Shown one piece after another: positions 18,764 to 27,812 of a stretch of 64,000 nt of DNA. Within the stretch, counting starts at the first letter, position 1. Every line of letters starts with the position of its first letter. Origin of the DNA: Bradyrhizobium lablabi (GTDB lineage Bacteria; Pseudomonadota; Alphaproteobacteria; Rhizobiales; Xanthobacteraceae). The DNA is taken from NCBI RefSeq assembly GCF_018131005.1, contig NZ_JAFCJK010000001.1, positions 496,001 to 560,000 of the forward strand. Direction: 5' to 3'. The notes under the pieces were generated by a model, which made no database searches, was not told the origin of the DNA, and saw only the letters and a program-made list of their open reading frames with translations. The position numbers and the translations under genes were made by a program.

Positions 18764-18967
18764 TCAGTGCGTGCGGCTACGCCGGGTGTGGTGTCGCGAA
18801 GCCTTCCTGGTCGCGGATATGGCAGGTTCTCTCGCGGCCAATGCCGCACGCTGCTCCTGCAGCCGCGCGTCATAGCCGGGCGATGGCACGACCGTCGGTG
18901 GTGCGGCGCGAGCAGGGCAGGCGCCAAGCGCCGCAAGGGCGAGCAACAACGCAGGGATTCGCTTCAT
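18764..18967 (-). CDS. Small exported protein (67 aa)
   Basis: From the ATG at 18967, which has a GGAGAG ribosome site, the product begins with a compact signal peptide (MKRIPALLLALAALGACPA). The mature part is about 45 residues, with a basic tail rich in Arg, His and Ser. The sequence ALGAC near the end of the hydrophobic stretch could also be a lipobox, which would make it a lipoprotein. No family recognised. It is downstream of and in line with the ketopantoate-reductase-like gene (57 bases away). Confidence 0.5.
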   Translation of the reverse strand: MKRIPALLLALAALGACPARAAPPTVVPSPGYDARLQEQRAALAAREPAISATRKASRHHTRRSRTH

Positions 18968-19024
18968 TGTTTCTCTCCTATGAGACATCGAAATTGGGCT
19001 GCGATAGCAGCCCTTTCAAGCCGG

Positions 19025-20029
19025 TCATGACGCGCGGATCTGCTCTGCCGTAAGCCCGGGCGCGCCGCGACCGTCGGCTTCCGCCTTGCGGATCAGTTCC
19101 ACCACGCGGCGCGACAGCGGCGCCGCGAGCCCGCGCCGGTCGGCGATCTCCGTGATCACGCCCTGCAGATAGTCGATCTCGGTGCGGCGCCCGCGCTGCA
19201 GATCCTCCCACATCGAGGAGCGCGCCTCGGGATCGATTTGCATGGTGCGTCCGAGCAGTAATTCGAAGACCACATTCGGCAGCCGCAGCAATCGCGGCAT
19301 CCAATTTGCCGGGATGGGCGTCGGCGACACCGGCACGATGCCCTCGGCGCGGATCGCGGCCAATCCCTCGGCCATCTGGTCGGCGAACAATTGCCGCCAG
19401 GCGCGCTGTGCGAGCTGGCTGCGCAGCGGAATGTTGGACAGCGCATTGAGCGCATTGTTGAGATTGACGATCAGCTTGCCCCACTGCACGCCCTCTATGT
19501 TGTCGGTGGCGCGCACTGCGAGGCCCGACACCGACAGCATCGCTGCCGTGTTGGCCTCGTCCTGCGCGATCACGATGTCGCCCGAGGTCGAGCGATGAAA
19601 GCGTCCGTCGCCAAGAGCAACCACGTTGAACGGCACCATCCCGCCCAGCACGCGCCGTCCCGGCAGGCGGTCGCGCAGCAGCGTGGCATTGCCGACGCCG
19701 TTCTGCAGGCTGATGACCACGACGTCAGGGGGCGCGTGGCGCGCGACGAGGTCCGCTATCTCGCGCGTGTCGGCGCTCTTGACCGTGACCAGCACCGCCT
19801 GGGCATCGCCGAAGATCGAGGGATCGTCGGACAGCAAGAGCCCGCTTGCGGAAACCCTCTGCTCCGATCCATCGAAGCTCGTGACCCGCAGTCCGTTGGC
19901 GGTGATTTCCTCCACCACCCTCGGCCGCGCCAGCATTGCGACGCGGCGGCCGGATACCGCCAGCATGCCGCCGACGAAACACCCGATGCTGCCGGCGCCC
20001 GCAATGCCGATCGGCCGATCCTTGTTCAT
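19025..20029 (-). CDS. 2-dehydropantoate 2-reductase family protein
   Basis: Ketopantoate reductases reduce 2-dehydropantoate to pantoate with NADPH in CoA synthesis. The N-terminal nucleotide motif GIAGAGSIGCFVGGML and the segment VQWGKLIVNLNNALNAL, which contains the family catalytic Lys, are clear. The product is 334 residues from the ATG at 20029; another ATG four codons upstream (20041) is equally possible, and neither has a strong ribosome site. There is no pantothenate operon around it and Bradyrhizobium-type genomes carry several paralogues, so it may reduce another 2-oxoacid; I therefore leave the symbol blank. Confidence 0.85.
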   Translation of the reverse strand: MNKDRPIGIAGAGSIGCFVGGMLAVSGRRVAMLARPRVVEEITANGLRVTSFDGSEQRVSASGLLLSDDPSIFGDAQAVLVTVKSADTREIADLVARHAPPDVVVISLQNGVGNATLLRDRLPGRRVLGGMVPFNVVALGDGRFHRSTSGDIVIAQDEANTAAMLSVSGLAVRATDNIEGVQWGKLIVNLNNALNALSNIPLRSQLAQRAWRQLFADQMAEGLAAIRAEGIVPVSPTPIPANWMPRLLRLPNVVFELLLGRTMQIDPEARSSMWEDLQRGRRTEIDYLQGVITEIADRRGLAAPLSRRVVELIRKAEADGRGAPGLTAEQIRAS

Positions 20030-20180
20030 TAAACCAAACATCCATGCATCGCGGCTCGATAGCAGAACTAGCGATGACTGCCCATCGGGCAGACCGCCGG
20101 CGCTGATCGCGATGCCTTGTAACCCTCATGGGCCACCGTTATGCTTCAAGCACGGGGCACGGTTGTGGCAGGAGACGATC

Positions 20181-20774
20181 ATGGGTCTACTCGACGTCCT
20201 CAACGGCATGCAGAACGGCCCGCGTGGCCCGAGCACGCCAAGCGCTCAATCTGACAGCAGCAGCGGCGGAATGTCGCCGATGACGATGGCAATCCTGGCA
20301 TTGCTTGCCTGGAAAGCCGTTAAGCATTTCACCGGAGGCGAGCCTGATGCACCGGCGCCGAAGCCGGCACAGGTGCCCCCGCCCTCCGGCAATGTAGCCG
20401 CGAGCCTGCCCGGTGGAACGGGCGGCGGCGGACTGTCCGACCTGCTGAAGGGCGGGTTGGGTGGACTGCTCGCGGGCGGCGCGGCCGGCAGCGTGCTGAG
20501 CGGCGGTCTTGGCGATTTGCTCAATCAGCTTCAGCAAAACGGTCATGGCGAAGCGGCCAATTCCTGGGTCAGCAACGGGCCGAACAAGTCGATCTCGCCC
20601 GGCGATCTCGCCAACGCGCTCGGCGCCGATCAGATCAACTCGCTCGCGTCGCAAAGCGGATTGTCGCGAGACGATCTGCTGAGCGGTCTCAGCCGGTATC
20701 TGCCCGATGCGATCAACCATCTGACACCGGACGGCAGGCTGCCGAGCGGCGAAGAATTGTCAGGCCGGCTCTGA
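20181..20774 (+). CDS. YidB-family protein (DUF937)
   Basis: The product of 197 residues starts at the ATG at 20181 behind GGAG. It has an N-terminal MGLLDVLNGM segment, a short hydrophobic stretch (MTMAILALLAWKAV, about 34-47), a Pro/Ala linker, a Gly/Leu-rich region (about 80-115) and a C-terminal helical domain ending in YLPDAINHLTPDGRLPS. This C-terminal signature is typical of the YidB/DUF937 family. The role of the family is not well established. It is followed after 36 bases by a GlsB/YeaQ-type membrane protein, suggesting an envelope-stress pair. Confidence 0.8.
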   Translation: MGLLDVLNGMQNGPRGPSTPSAQSDSSSGGMSPMTMAILALLAWKAVKHFTGGEPDAPAPKPAQVPPPSGNVAASLPGGTGGGGLSDLLKGGLGGLLAGGAAGSVLSGGLGDLLNQLQQNGHGEAANSWVSNGPNKSISPGDLANALGADQINSLASQSGLSRDDLLSGLSRYLPDAINHLTPDGRLPSGEELSGRL

Positions 20775-20810
20775 CGGGGCGTTGGTTTCCAACGGGAGAG
20801 GACGACATAC

Positions 20811-21089
20811 ATGAGTGGCATCATCTGGGTCATCATTGTCGGCTTCGTCGCCGGCATCATCGCGCGAATCCTGTCACCGGGCCGCAACAACCCGACCGGG
20901 TTCATCCTCACCACCGTGCTCGGCATCGCCGGCGCATTTCTCGCGACCCTGATCGGCCAGGCGATCGGCCATTACGGTCCCGAGCAGGGCGCCGGCTTCA
21001 TTACAGCCACGATCGGCGCGCTGGTGGTGCTGTTCATCTGGAATCGGTTGGTTGCGAGCCGCGTGATCTCGGATCCGGGCAACAGGTGA
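20811..21089 (+). CDS. GlsB/YeaQ/YmgE-family stress-associated membrane protein
   Basis: A 92-residue integral inner-membrane protein with three hydrophobic segments (about 4-21, 31-50 and 62-79). The start MSGIIWVIIVGFVAGIIARI with the following short loop SPGRNNPTGFI is typical of transglycosylase-associated/GlsB proteins. These are small stress-linked membrane proteins of unclear mechanism. A GGGAGAGGA ribosome site precedes the ATG. Likely co-transcribed with the YidB-family gene. Confidence 0.88.
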   Translation: MSGIIWVIIVGFVAGIIARILSPGRNNPTGFILTTVLGIAGAFLATLIGQAIGHYGPEQGAGFITATIGALVVLFIWNRLVASRVISDPGNR

Positions 21090-21186
21090 CGCCGCAGGCC
21101 GTCACGTCCGTCATCGCGAGCCGGATCGCGCGAATGCGCGCCCGATGACGGGTTCCACGAAGCAATCCATAGCGTCGCGAGCGCAG

Positions 21187-21244
21187 AGATGGATTGCTTC
21201 GTCGCTTCAGCGCAAATTCGCTCTGCAATTTTGTCGCGAGCTAT
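21187..21244. repeat. Dispersed intergenic repeat, copy A
   Basis: A sequence starting AGATGGATTGCTTCGTC and ending GCAATTTTGTCGCGAGCT recurs, with few changes, at 29451-29507. Both copies are intergenic and lie downstream of genes. It belongs to the short repeats scattered through this group of genomes. Confidence 0.75.
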
Positions 21245-21274
21245 CGCGATGACGTCGGCAAGGCCGAGTGCGCA

Positions 21275-22057
21275 TCACTGAATCAAATGCATGCCCGCGT
21301 CCATGCGGACGAACTCGCCGGTCATGTTGCTCGATGCCGGGCTCGCCAGGAAGCAGACGAGGTTCGCGATGTCCTCCGCCGTCGACGCAACCTGCAGCGG
21401 CACCCGCGCCACCACGGCATCGCGCACCTGCTTGGCTCCTTCTTCGCCGCGGCCCTTGGTGAACCAGGGCGTATCGATATAGCCCGGGCACACGGTGTTG
21501 ACGCGGATCAAGGGCGCCAGCGCGCGGGCCAGCGACTGCGTCATGGTATTGAGCGCGCCCTTGCTTGCGGCATAGGCGATCGACGAACCGCCGCCGGAAA
21601 TGCCGGCGACCGACGAGACATTGACCACCGCCGAGGGCCGGCCTGACGCCTTGGCGCCGGCTTCCAGCAGCGCACGCGCGGCGCGCACCATCTGGAACGG
21701 ACCGATCGTGTTGACAGCGTAGATGCGCTGGAAGTCATCCGCCGAGAGCCCGTCGAGATTGTGATGCGGCACATGCTTGGTGGTGCCGGCATTGTTAATG
21801 AGCACGTCCAGCCGCCCCCAGCCGCTCGCGGCCGCGACGATCTTCTTGCAATCCTCATCGCGCGAGACGTCGCCCTGCACGACCAGCACCTCGGCTCCCC
21901 GCTTGCGGCAAAGATCGGCGGTCTGCTCGGCTTCCGCCTTGCTGTTGGAATAATTGACGATGATGCGCGCGCCCTCCTTGGCGAGGATTTGCGCAGTGGC
22001 GGCGCCGAGACCCGATGCAGCCCCCGTCACGATCGCGCACAAACCATCCTTCGACAT
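21275..22057 (-). CDS. Short-chain dehydrogenase/reductase (SDR)
   Basis: A classical 260-residue SDR: cofactor motif TGAASGLGAATA (about 11-22), NNAG, and the catalytic Ser and Tyr-x-x-x-Lys in SIAYAASKGALN. It should oxidise or reduce a hydroxyl/keto group using NAD(P)H; 3-hydroxyacyl-CoA or 3-oxoacyl intermediates fit the neighbouring beta-oxidation genes. I use the ATG at 22057 because AAGGG lies at better spacing there than for the ATG six bases upstream; the frame is open to 22105. It is divergent from the acyl-CoA dehydrogenase pair. Confidence 0.85.
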   Translation of the reverse strand: MSKDGLCAIVTGAASGLGAATAQILAKEGARIIVNYSNSKAEAEQTADLCRKRGAEVLVVQGDVSRDEDCKKIVAAASGWGRLDVLINNAGTTKHVPHHNLDGLSADDFQRIYAVNTIGPFQMVRAARALLEAGAKASGRPSAVVNVSSVAGISGGGSSIAYAASKGALNTMTQSLARALAPLIRVNTVCPGYIDTPWFTKGRGEEGAKQVRDAVVARVPLQVASTAEDIANLVCFLASPASSNMTGEFVRMDAGMHLIQ

Positions 22058-22371
22058 CTGCATTTCCCTTGTTGTTCCGAGCTGAAGAGCTTTCTGTTCG
22101 AGCACGATCCTCTTGGAAAACCGGAGCCCACTTTTCCGGGATCATCCTCATGGTGGCATACCATATCGAGCAGCGACGTCCTTGAAAATCTGCGAAATCC
22201 GCTCCGCGGAATTTAGTCGTCGCGTCGTGGATCGCATGCCGCGGTCGCAGATGGCCCTGCGGGCAACGCTTGTCACGGCTATGGCTTTTCCCCATCATTG
22301 AGCGCAAGAACGGTACATGCGGGGTGCAGCCGAACTGTCGGGTACCCAAGCCAATCAACAAGAGGAACGCT
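22058..22371. other. Divergent promoter region between SDR and acyl-CoA dehydrogenase genes
   Basis: About 310 bases that should hold two promoters. A piece resembling the dispersed cacttttccgg-atcat repeat lies near 22127-22145. I see no operator palindrome I can defend. Confidence 0.4.
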
Positions 22372-23439
22372 GTGGCGGAGAGTGAAAACATCGTCGCCGA
22401 GACCGCGGAGAAGATTTTCGCCGATCTCGCCGATGCCCAGACCATCAATCACGACAAGCAGGGCGCATGGAAAGCGCCGCTGTGGCGGGCGCTGACCGAA
22501 GCCGGCCTGCCGCTCTCCTGGGTACCTGATCATCTCGGCGGTTCCGGCGCGAGCCTCGCAGAAGGCTTTGCGGTTCTCAACGTCGCCGGGCGGCACGCGA
22601 TCGCCGTTCCGCTGGCCGAAACCATGCTGGCGGGCTGGCTGCTGACGCAGGCCGGAATTGCCTCCCCTGAAGCGGAGATGACGGTTGTGCCGGCAAGTCC
22701 GAAGGACCGCATCAGGCGCAACGCCGACGGCAGCCTTTCCGGACGCGCGCGCGCCGTGCCGTTCGCGAAGCAAGCCAAACATTTCGCGGTGCTGGCAAGC
22801 GGCAATGACGGCATCTCGATCGCACTCGTCGATGCCACGAAATGCCGGATCGAGACCGGTATCGGCCTTGGCGGCGACCACAGCGATACGGTTACGCTCG
22901 ACAAGCTGCGGCCGGTTGCGATCAAGCCTGCGCCTGATGGCTTCGACCAGACCGCTCTGATGCTGATGGGCGGCGTGGTGCGCTCGCTCCAGATCGCGGG
23001 CGCGCTGGAATCGATGCTCGACATCTCCGTCCGCTATTCCAACGAGCGCGTCGCCTTCGAGAAGAAGATCTCGAAATTCCAGGCGGTCCAGCACAACCTC
23101 GCCCGCCTCGCCGGCGAATCCGCCGCGGCACTGGCAGCCGCGACATCCGCGGCCGATGCCATCGCTCACGCCAAGTCGCTCGGCGACGCCGCGGTGTTCC
23201 TGGAAGCGGCGTCGGCAAAGATCCGCTGCTCGGAAGCGGCGGAAAAAGGCGGCGGCATCGCCCATCAGGTGCACGGCGCGATCGGTTTCACCGTCGAGCA
23301 CATCCTGCATCGCTACTCGCTGCGCGCGCTCGCCTGGCGCGACGATTTCGGCTCGGAGAGCTACTGGGCGGTCGAGCTCGGCAAGCTCGTCGCCGACCGT
23401 GGTGCCGATGAATTGTGGCCGCTGGTGGCCTCGCGCTGA
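22372..23439 (+). CDS. Acyl-CoA dehydrogenase, smaller subunit-like
   Basis: From the GTG at 22372 (AGAGGAA upstream) the product is 355 residues. ACAD features are the N-terminal helical region with SWVPDHLGGSGASLAEGFAV, and the C-terminal helical bundle with RVAFEKKISKFQAVQHNLA and VHGAIGFTVEHILHRYSLR. It is shorter and more divergent than a standard ACAD, and the central beta domain is poorly conserved. It is immediately followed (17 bases) by a full-length ACAD. Such tandem unequal pairs are known to form mixed complexes in actinobacterial steroid catabolism and resemble PimC/PimD in dicarboxylate degradation; a heteromeric enzyme is inferred here. Confidence 0.85.
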   Translation: MAESENIVAETAEKIFADLADAQTINHDKQGAWKAPLWRALTEAGLPLSWVPDHLGGSGASLAEGFAVLNVAGRHAIAVPLAETMLAGWLLTQAGIASPEAEMTVVPASPKDRIRRNADGSLSGRARAVPFAKQAKHFAVLASGNDGISIALVDATKCRIETGIGLGGDHSDTVTLDKLRPVAIKPAPDGFDQTALMLMGGVVRSLQIAGALESMLDISVRYSNERVAFEKKISKFQAVQHNLARLAGESAAALAAATSAADAIAHAKSLGDAAVFLEAASAKIRCSEAAEKGGGIAHQVHGAIGFTVEHILHRYSLRALAWRDDFGSESYWAVELGKLVADRGADELWPLVASR

Positions 23440-23456
23440 GATTAGAGAGACATCAG

Positions 23457-24617
23457 ATGACCGCAGCCCTTCGATTCGATCCGATCCGCCTGCCGGAAAA
23501 ATGCGAGCAACTTCGTAAGGAAGTGCGCGCCTTCCTCGCGGAGGAGATAGCCGCCGGCACTTTCGATCCTCACGCGCCCAATCGCGAAGACAACGACGCA
23601 CCGGAATTCTCCCGCCGCGTCGGCGCCAAGGGCTGGCTCGGCATGACCTGGCCGAAGAAATATGGCGGCCAGGAACGCTCGTTCCTCGAGCGCTATGTCG
23701 TGACCGAGGAAATGCGGGTGGCGAATGCGCCGACCCGGCGCTTCTTCGTCGCCGACCGCCAGAGCGGGCCGGTGCTTTTGAAGTACGCGCCCGAGCACAT
23801 CAAGATGGACATCCTGCCGCGCATCTGCCGCGGCGAGCTCTGCTTTGCCATCGGCATGAGCGAGCCGAATTCCGGCTCGGACCTGTTCGCGGCGAAGACG
23901 CGCGCGACCAGGACCGACGGCGGCTACCTGGTCAACGGCACCAAGATCTGGACCTCGTCGGCGCATATCGCCGACTACATGATCGCGATCTTCCGCACCT
24001 CGCCGCCAACCAAGGAAAATCGCCGCCACGGGCTGACCCAGTTTCTGGTCAAGATGAAACAGCCGGGCATCAAGGTGAACCCGATCGGCCAGATCACCGG
24101 ACAGTTCGAGTTCAACGAAGTCGTGTTCACCGATTACTTCGTTCCCGACGATCACGTGCTCGGCGAAATCGACGGCGCCTGGAAGCAGGCGACCAGCGAG
24201 CTCGCCTATGAACGAAGCGGCCCCGAGCGTTTCCTTGAAACCTATTACGTGCTGACCGAATTGGTGCGCGCGGTCGGCAAGAATCCCGACACCCGCAGCG
24301 CCGAAGGCATTGGCCGGCTGGTGGCGCAAGTCCACACCATGCGCCGGATGTCGGTGTCGGTCGCGGGCATGCTGCAGGCAGGCAAGGAGCCGGTGGTGGA
24401 AGCTTCGATCGTGAAGGACATCGGCACTGTGTGGGAGCAGCAATTGCCGCACCGCGTCCGCGATCTCGCCGCCTTTGTCGAGGAGACCGCGACCAACCGC
24501 GAGACGCTGGAGAAACAGCTCGATTTCGCCATCAAGACCGCGCCCAAGCTGACAATCCAGGGCGGCACCACCGAGGTGCTGCGCGGCATCATCGCCCGCG
24601 GCCTTGGCCTGCGCTAA
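23457..24617 (+). CDS. Acyl-CoA dehydrogenase
   Basis: The 386-residue product is a full ACAD with flavin- and substrate-binding segments (CFAIGMSEPNSGSDL, about 123-137; NGTKIWTSSAHIADYMI, about 160-176) and the C-terminal QGGTTEVLRGIIARGLGLR. The position that is the catalytic Glu in medium-chain ACADs is Gly here (QGGTTEV), so the base must be elsewhere, as in isovaleryl-type ACADs; the Glu in ELAYERSGPER is a candidate. It introduces the alpha-beta double bond using FAD. Probable operon: small ACAD - this gene - enoyl-CoA hydratase. Confidence 0.9.
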   Translation: MTAALRFDPIRLPEKCEQLRKEVRAFLAEEIAAGTFDPHAPNREDNDAPEFSRRVGAKGWLGMTWPKKYGGQERSFLERYVVTEEMRVANAPTRRFFVADRQSGPVLLKYAPEHIKMDILPRICRGELCFAIGMSEPNSGSDLFAAKTRATRTDGGYLVNGTKIWTSSAHIADYMIAIFRTSPPTKENRRHGLTQFLVKMKQPGIKVNPIGQITGQFEFNEVVFTDYFVPDDHVLGEIDGAWKQATSELAYERSGPERFLETYYVLTELVRAVGKNPDTRSAEGIGRLVAQVHTMRRMSVSVAGMLQAGKEPVVEASIVKDIGTVWEQQLPHRVRDLAAFVEETATNRETLEKQLDFAIKTAPKLTIQGGTTEVLRGIIARGLGLR

Positions 24618-24634
24618 TTCAACGAGGACGGATC

Positions 24635-25435
24635 ATGACCAAGTACACGGATATCGGCGTCGAGACTCACGGGCATGTCGGCCTGATCGAGATCCGGAAG
24701 CCGCCGCTGAATTTCTTCGATGTCTCGCTGATCAACCAGATCGCCGACGCGCTCGAGGAGTTCGACAACAACATCGAAATCCGCGCCTCGGTGCTCGCCG
24801 CCCAGGGCAAGGCGTTCTGCGCCGGCGCCAATTTCAGCGATCCGGCGCGGCAGGAGCAGGAAGAGCGGGCCAAATCCGATCCCGCCTCGAACCTGCCGAT
24901 CAACCATCTCTACGTCCAGGCGGTGCGCATCTTCCGCAACAAGAAGCCGATCGTCGCGGCGATTCATGGCGCGGCGATCGGAGGCGGCCTCGGGCTCGCC
25001 GTCTCGGCGGATTTCCGGGTTGCATGCCCCGAAGCGCGCTTCTCGGCGAACTTTACCAAACTCGGATTCCATCCGGGCTTCGGCCTCACAGTCACGCTGC
25101 CCGAGCTGATCGGCAAGAACAATGCGGAATTGATGTTCTACACCAGCCGCCGCGTCACCGGCGAAGAGGCCTATCACTGGGGCCTCGCCAACGTGTTGGT
25201 GCCGCAGGACCAGGTCCGCGCGGAGGCGATGAAGCTCGCGCAGGAGATCGCCGAATGCTCGCCGCTCGGCCTCGTCTCCACCCGCGCCACGATGCGCGGC
25301 AACCTCGCCGACCGCGTGCTCGCCGCGACCAACCATGAGCTCGTCGAGCAGACCAAGCTGCGCGCCACGGAAGACTTCAAGGAAGGCGTGAAGGCTACCG
25401 CCGAGCGCCGCGCCGCGAATTTCAGGGGGCGGTGA
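24635..25435 (+). CDS. Enoyl-CoA hydratase/isomerase family protein
   Basis: A 266-residue crotonase-fold protein. The oxyanion-hole segments are ASVLAAQGKAFCAGANF (about 49-65) and AAIHGAAIGGGLGLAVSADF (about 109-128). It should hydrate the double bond made by the acyl-CoA dehydrogenases encoded just upstream (17-base gap). A catalytic Glu pair typical of hydratases is not obvious, so isomerase or hydrolase activity is possible. The ATG follows GAGGACGG. It ends before a hairpin shared with the convergent synthetase gene. Confidence 0.87.
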   Translation: MTKYTDIGVETHGHVGLIEIRKPPLNFFDVSLINQIADALEEFDNNIEIRASVLAAQGKAFCAGANFSDPARQEQEERAKSDPASNLPINHLYVQAVRIFRNKKPIVAAIHGAAIGGGLGLAVSADFRVACPEARFSANFTKLGFHPGFGLTVTLPELIGKNNAELMFYTSRRVTGEEAYHWGLANVLVPQDQVRAEAMKLAQEIAECSPLGLVSTRATMRGNLADRVLAATNHELVEQTKLRATEDFKEGVKATAERRAANFRGR

Positions 25436-25464
25436 GCTAAAAGTGCACCCTTTCTCAACACGTC

Positions 25465-25484
25465 GTCCCGGCTTTCGCCGGGAC
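25465..25484. terminator. Hairpin between convergent genes
   Basis: GTCCCGGC-TTTC-GCCGGGAC forms a perfect 8-bp stem with a 4-base loop between the convergent hydratase and synthetase genes. There is no U-run on either side, so it may be a processing or mRNA-stabilising hairpin rather than a strict intrinsic terminator. Confidence 0.5.
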
Positions 25485-25506
25485 AACATTGAGGAGGGAG
25501 TTATTA

Positions 25507-27621
25507 CTATTCCTTCGGCACCACCAACGCGTCGACAATCGTGACGCCCTGCCCTTCGGCATGCACCAAAACCGGATTGACCTCGATCTCGGAAATCTCG
25601 CGCGAGTGCTGTGTAGCCAGCGTTGATATCTCCGAAATCAATTGCGCCAACGCTGCGACATCGGCCTTCGGCGCGCCGCGGAAGCCTTGCAGCAGCGGCG
25701 CGGCCTTCAACGTCTCCAGCATCGCAGACGCTTCCGCGACACCTAGCGGCGCAGGCCGGTAGACGATGTCCTTGAACAATTCGGTCGTGATGCCGCCGAG
25801 TCCCACCATCACCATCGGCCCGAAGGTCTCATCCAGCATGGTGCCGACAATGATCTCGACACCCTTCTTCGCCATCGGAGCGACCAGCACGCCCTGGATC
25901 TTCGCGGCAGGCCGATGCTTCCCTGCATTCTCGAGCAAGTCGCGATAGTTCGAGAACGCCTCGCCCTTGGTCGCGATGTTGACGCGGACGCCGCCAACCT
26001 CGCTCTTGTGCGCGATATCGGGCGACTGGATCTTCATGACCAGCGGGAAGCCTGCGCGCGCGATCGCGGCATCGAGCCCATCCCGCTCCCGTACCAGCAC
26101 CTCGTCCGGCAGCATGATGCCGGCGGCACGCAACAGCGACTTGCTGTCGTATTCGGACAATTTCTTCGATTCCAGATACGACGAGAGATCGCGCAGGGGC
26201 AACGCCGCGCGTTCCACCTCCGGCACGAACTTGAACTTCGCGTATTCCGCCAGCCGCCGCATTGCGACGGCGGCATGAGTGAGGCCGGACAAGACCACGA
26301 CACCGGATTTTGTGAGCTCCTGCCGCGCGAAATGCGACGGCAGCGTGTAGGAGTAGAACAGGACCGGTTTGCTCTGCGCCGCGATCACCGGCTTCAGCTC
26401 GGCCCCCTTGAACGGCATGCGCGTCTCGCTCGACAGCGACAGCACGACCAGCGTCGCATCGACCTCATCAGACTCATCGAACAGCTCGATGCTGTTCTGC
26501 AAGCCGCCGGAGGTGACACCCTGCGCGGTGACGTCGACCGGGTTACCCGCCGCGCCATAGGACGGCATCCATTTCTTGATCTCGTTCTGGACCGTTGCCG
26601 AGAGCTCCGGAACCTTGAGCCCCTGCATCGATGCGGTATCAGCAGCCCAGATCCCCGCGCCGCCCGAGACGGTGAGCACCGCGACGCGGTCGCCCTTCGG
26701 CAGCGGGTTGCTCGCGAGCACCGCCGCGATTGTCACGGCCTCGTCGAGATCGTTGGAGACGATCAAGCCGTACTTTGCGAACACCGCGTCATACGCGACC
26801 GACCAGCCGGCCATGCTCGCGGTATGCGAGGCGGCCGCACGTTCTCCGGCGCCGGAACGGCCGACCTTGGTCACGATGACCGGCTTCTTGATCTCCGCCG
26901 CGCGCCTCGCGGCTGCCAGGAACCTGTCGACGTCGCGGATGCCTTCAACGAACAGCAGAATCACGTCGGTGGACGGATCCTGCACCATGTAGTCGAGAAA
27001 CTCGCCGGCGCCGAGATCGCTCTCATTGCCGGCGCTGACGACATAGCTCAGCGCAACGCCGAGTGCCTTTGCGCGATGATAGATCGCAAAGCCGATGCCG
27101 CCGCTTTGGGCGACGATCCCGATCCGCCGCCTGGTTGCGACCAGCACGGGCGCATCCGGCTTGACGTCGACCGTCGGGCTGAAAGTGGCCGCGACCTTCT
27201 GCACCTGGCTGTAGAAGCCCTCGGCGTTGGGGCCGGAGATGCGCATGCCAGTCCTCTTCGCCAGCGCCGCGATTGCATCCTGCATCGCCGCGCTATCGCC
27301 GCCCTCTTCCGCGAACCCGGACGAGATGATGACGGCGTTCCTGACGCCGGCTGCGGCGCACTGCTCGAGCGCCGGCAGCACCACGCGAGCGGGAATCACG
27401 ATGACGGCAAGATCGACCGGCGCTCCGATGTCGGCGATTGACTTGAAGCATTTCAGCCCGTCGATCTCGTCATAGTTTGGATTGATCGGATAGAGTTTTC
27501 CGGGAAAGTCGTTCTTGCGCAGCATCGAGAGCAGCCGCCCGGGAATCTTCTCGTGATCGCGCGAGGCGCCGATCAGCGCAATGCTTGCGGGAGCGAAGAA
27601 GGAATCAAGGGGATGCGGCAT
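25507..27621 (-). CDS. NDP-forming acyl-CoA synthetase (acetate-CoA ligase family, ATP-grasp)
   Basis: The ATG at 27621 (AAGGA upstream) gives 704 residues; the frame is open further, but that part is not protein-like. Domain order is CoA-binding (SIALIGASRDHEKIPGRLL at the N-terminus), succinyl-CoA-synthetase-like domains and a C-terminal ATP-grasp domain (IQSPDIAHKSEVGGV). The phosphohistidine motif is visible as ASHTASMAG (about 285). The enzyme makes an acyl-CoA from a free acid, CoA and ATP with release of ADP and phosphate. Together with the neighbouring beta-oxidation genes it is probably the activating step of the pathway. Confidence 0.9.
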   Translation of the reverse strand: MPHPLDSFFAPASIALIGASRDHEKIPGRLLSMLRKNDFPGKLYPINPNYDEIDGLKCFKSIADIGAPVDLAVIVIPARVVLPALEQCAAAGVRNAVIISSGFAEEGGDSAAMQDAIAALAKRTGMRISGPNAEGFYSQVQKVAATFSPTVDVKPDAPVLVATRRRIGIVAQSGGIGFAIYHRAKALGVALSYVVSAGNESDLGAGEFLDYMVQDPSTDVILLFVEGIRDVDRFLAAARRAAEIKKPVIVTKVGRSGAGERAAASHTASMAGWSVAYDAVFAKYGLIVSNDLDEAVTIAAVLASNPLPKGDRVAVLTVSGGAGIWAADTASMQGLKVPELSATVQNEIKKWMPSYGAAGNPVDVTAQGVTSGGLQNSIELFDESDEVDATLVVLSLSSETRMPFKGAELKPVIAAQSKPVLFYSYTLPSHFARQELTKSGVVVLSGLTHAAVAMRRLAEYAKFKFVPEVERAALPLRDLSSYLESKKLSEYDSKSLLRAAGIMLPDEVLVRERDGLDAAIARAGFPLVMKIQSPDIAHKSEVGGVRVNIATKGEAFSNYRDLLENAGKHRPAAKIQGVLVAPMAKKGVEIIVGTMLDETFGPMVMVGLGGITTELFKDIVYRPAPLGVAEASAMLETLKAAPLLQGFRGAPKADVAALAQLISEISTLATQHSREISEIEVNPVLVHAEGQGVTIVDALVVPKE

Positions 27622-27689
27622 GCGGAGTGCTTCCTTGTTGTTGTTATTGACCTCAACGATAGCGAATCGCTGCGGGGGGATCGTTCTAT

Positions 27690-27798
27690 CCCCGTCATCC
27701 TGAGGAGGCCGCAACGCGGCCGTCTCGAAGGATGAACGGCCAGCGGCCGGGCCGTACATCCTTCGAGACGCGCTATGCGCTCCTCAGGATGACGGGGT
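27690..27798. repeat. Palindromic dispersed repeat (long inverted repeat)
   Basis: The element begins CCCGTCATCCTGAGGAG and ends CTCCTCAGGATGACGGGG, so its ends are inverted copies, with further inner complementarity around CTTCGAGACG. It lies between two genes transcribed in the same direction. Related pieces occur at 49503-49660. Typical of a short palindromic genomic repeat; a role as an RNA hairpin is plausible. Confidence 0.75.
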
Positions 27799-27812
27799 GA
27801 GAGATCCGAGCG

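Noticed and set aside
25915..27441. Long open frame opposite the acyl-CoA synthetase gene (508 codons)
   Set aside because: Mirror frame of a strongly coding gene in GC-rich DNA; its product is rich in His, Arg, Asp and Gln without any domain.
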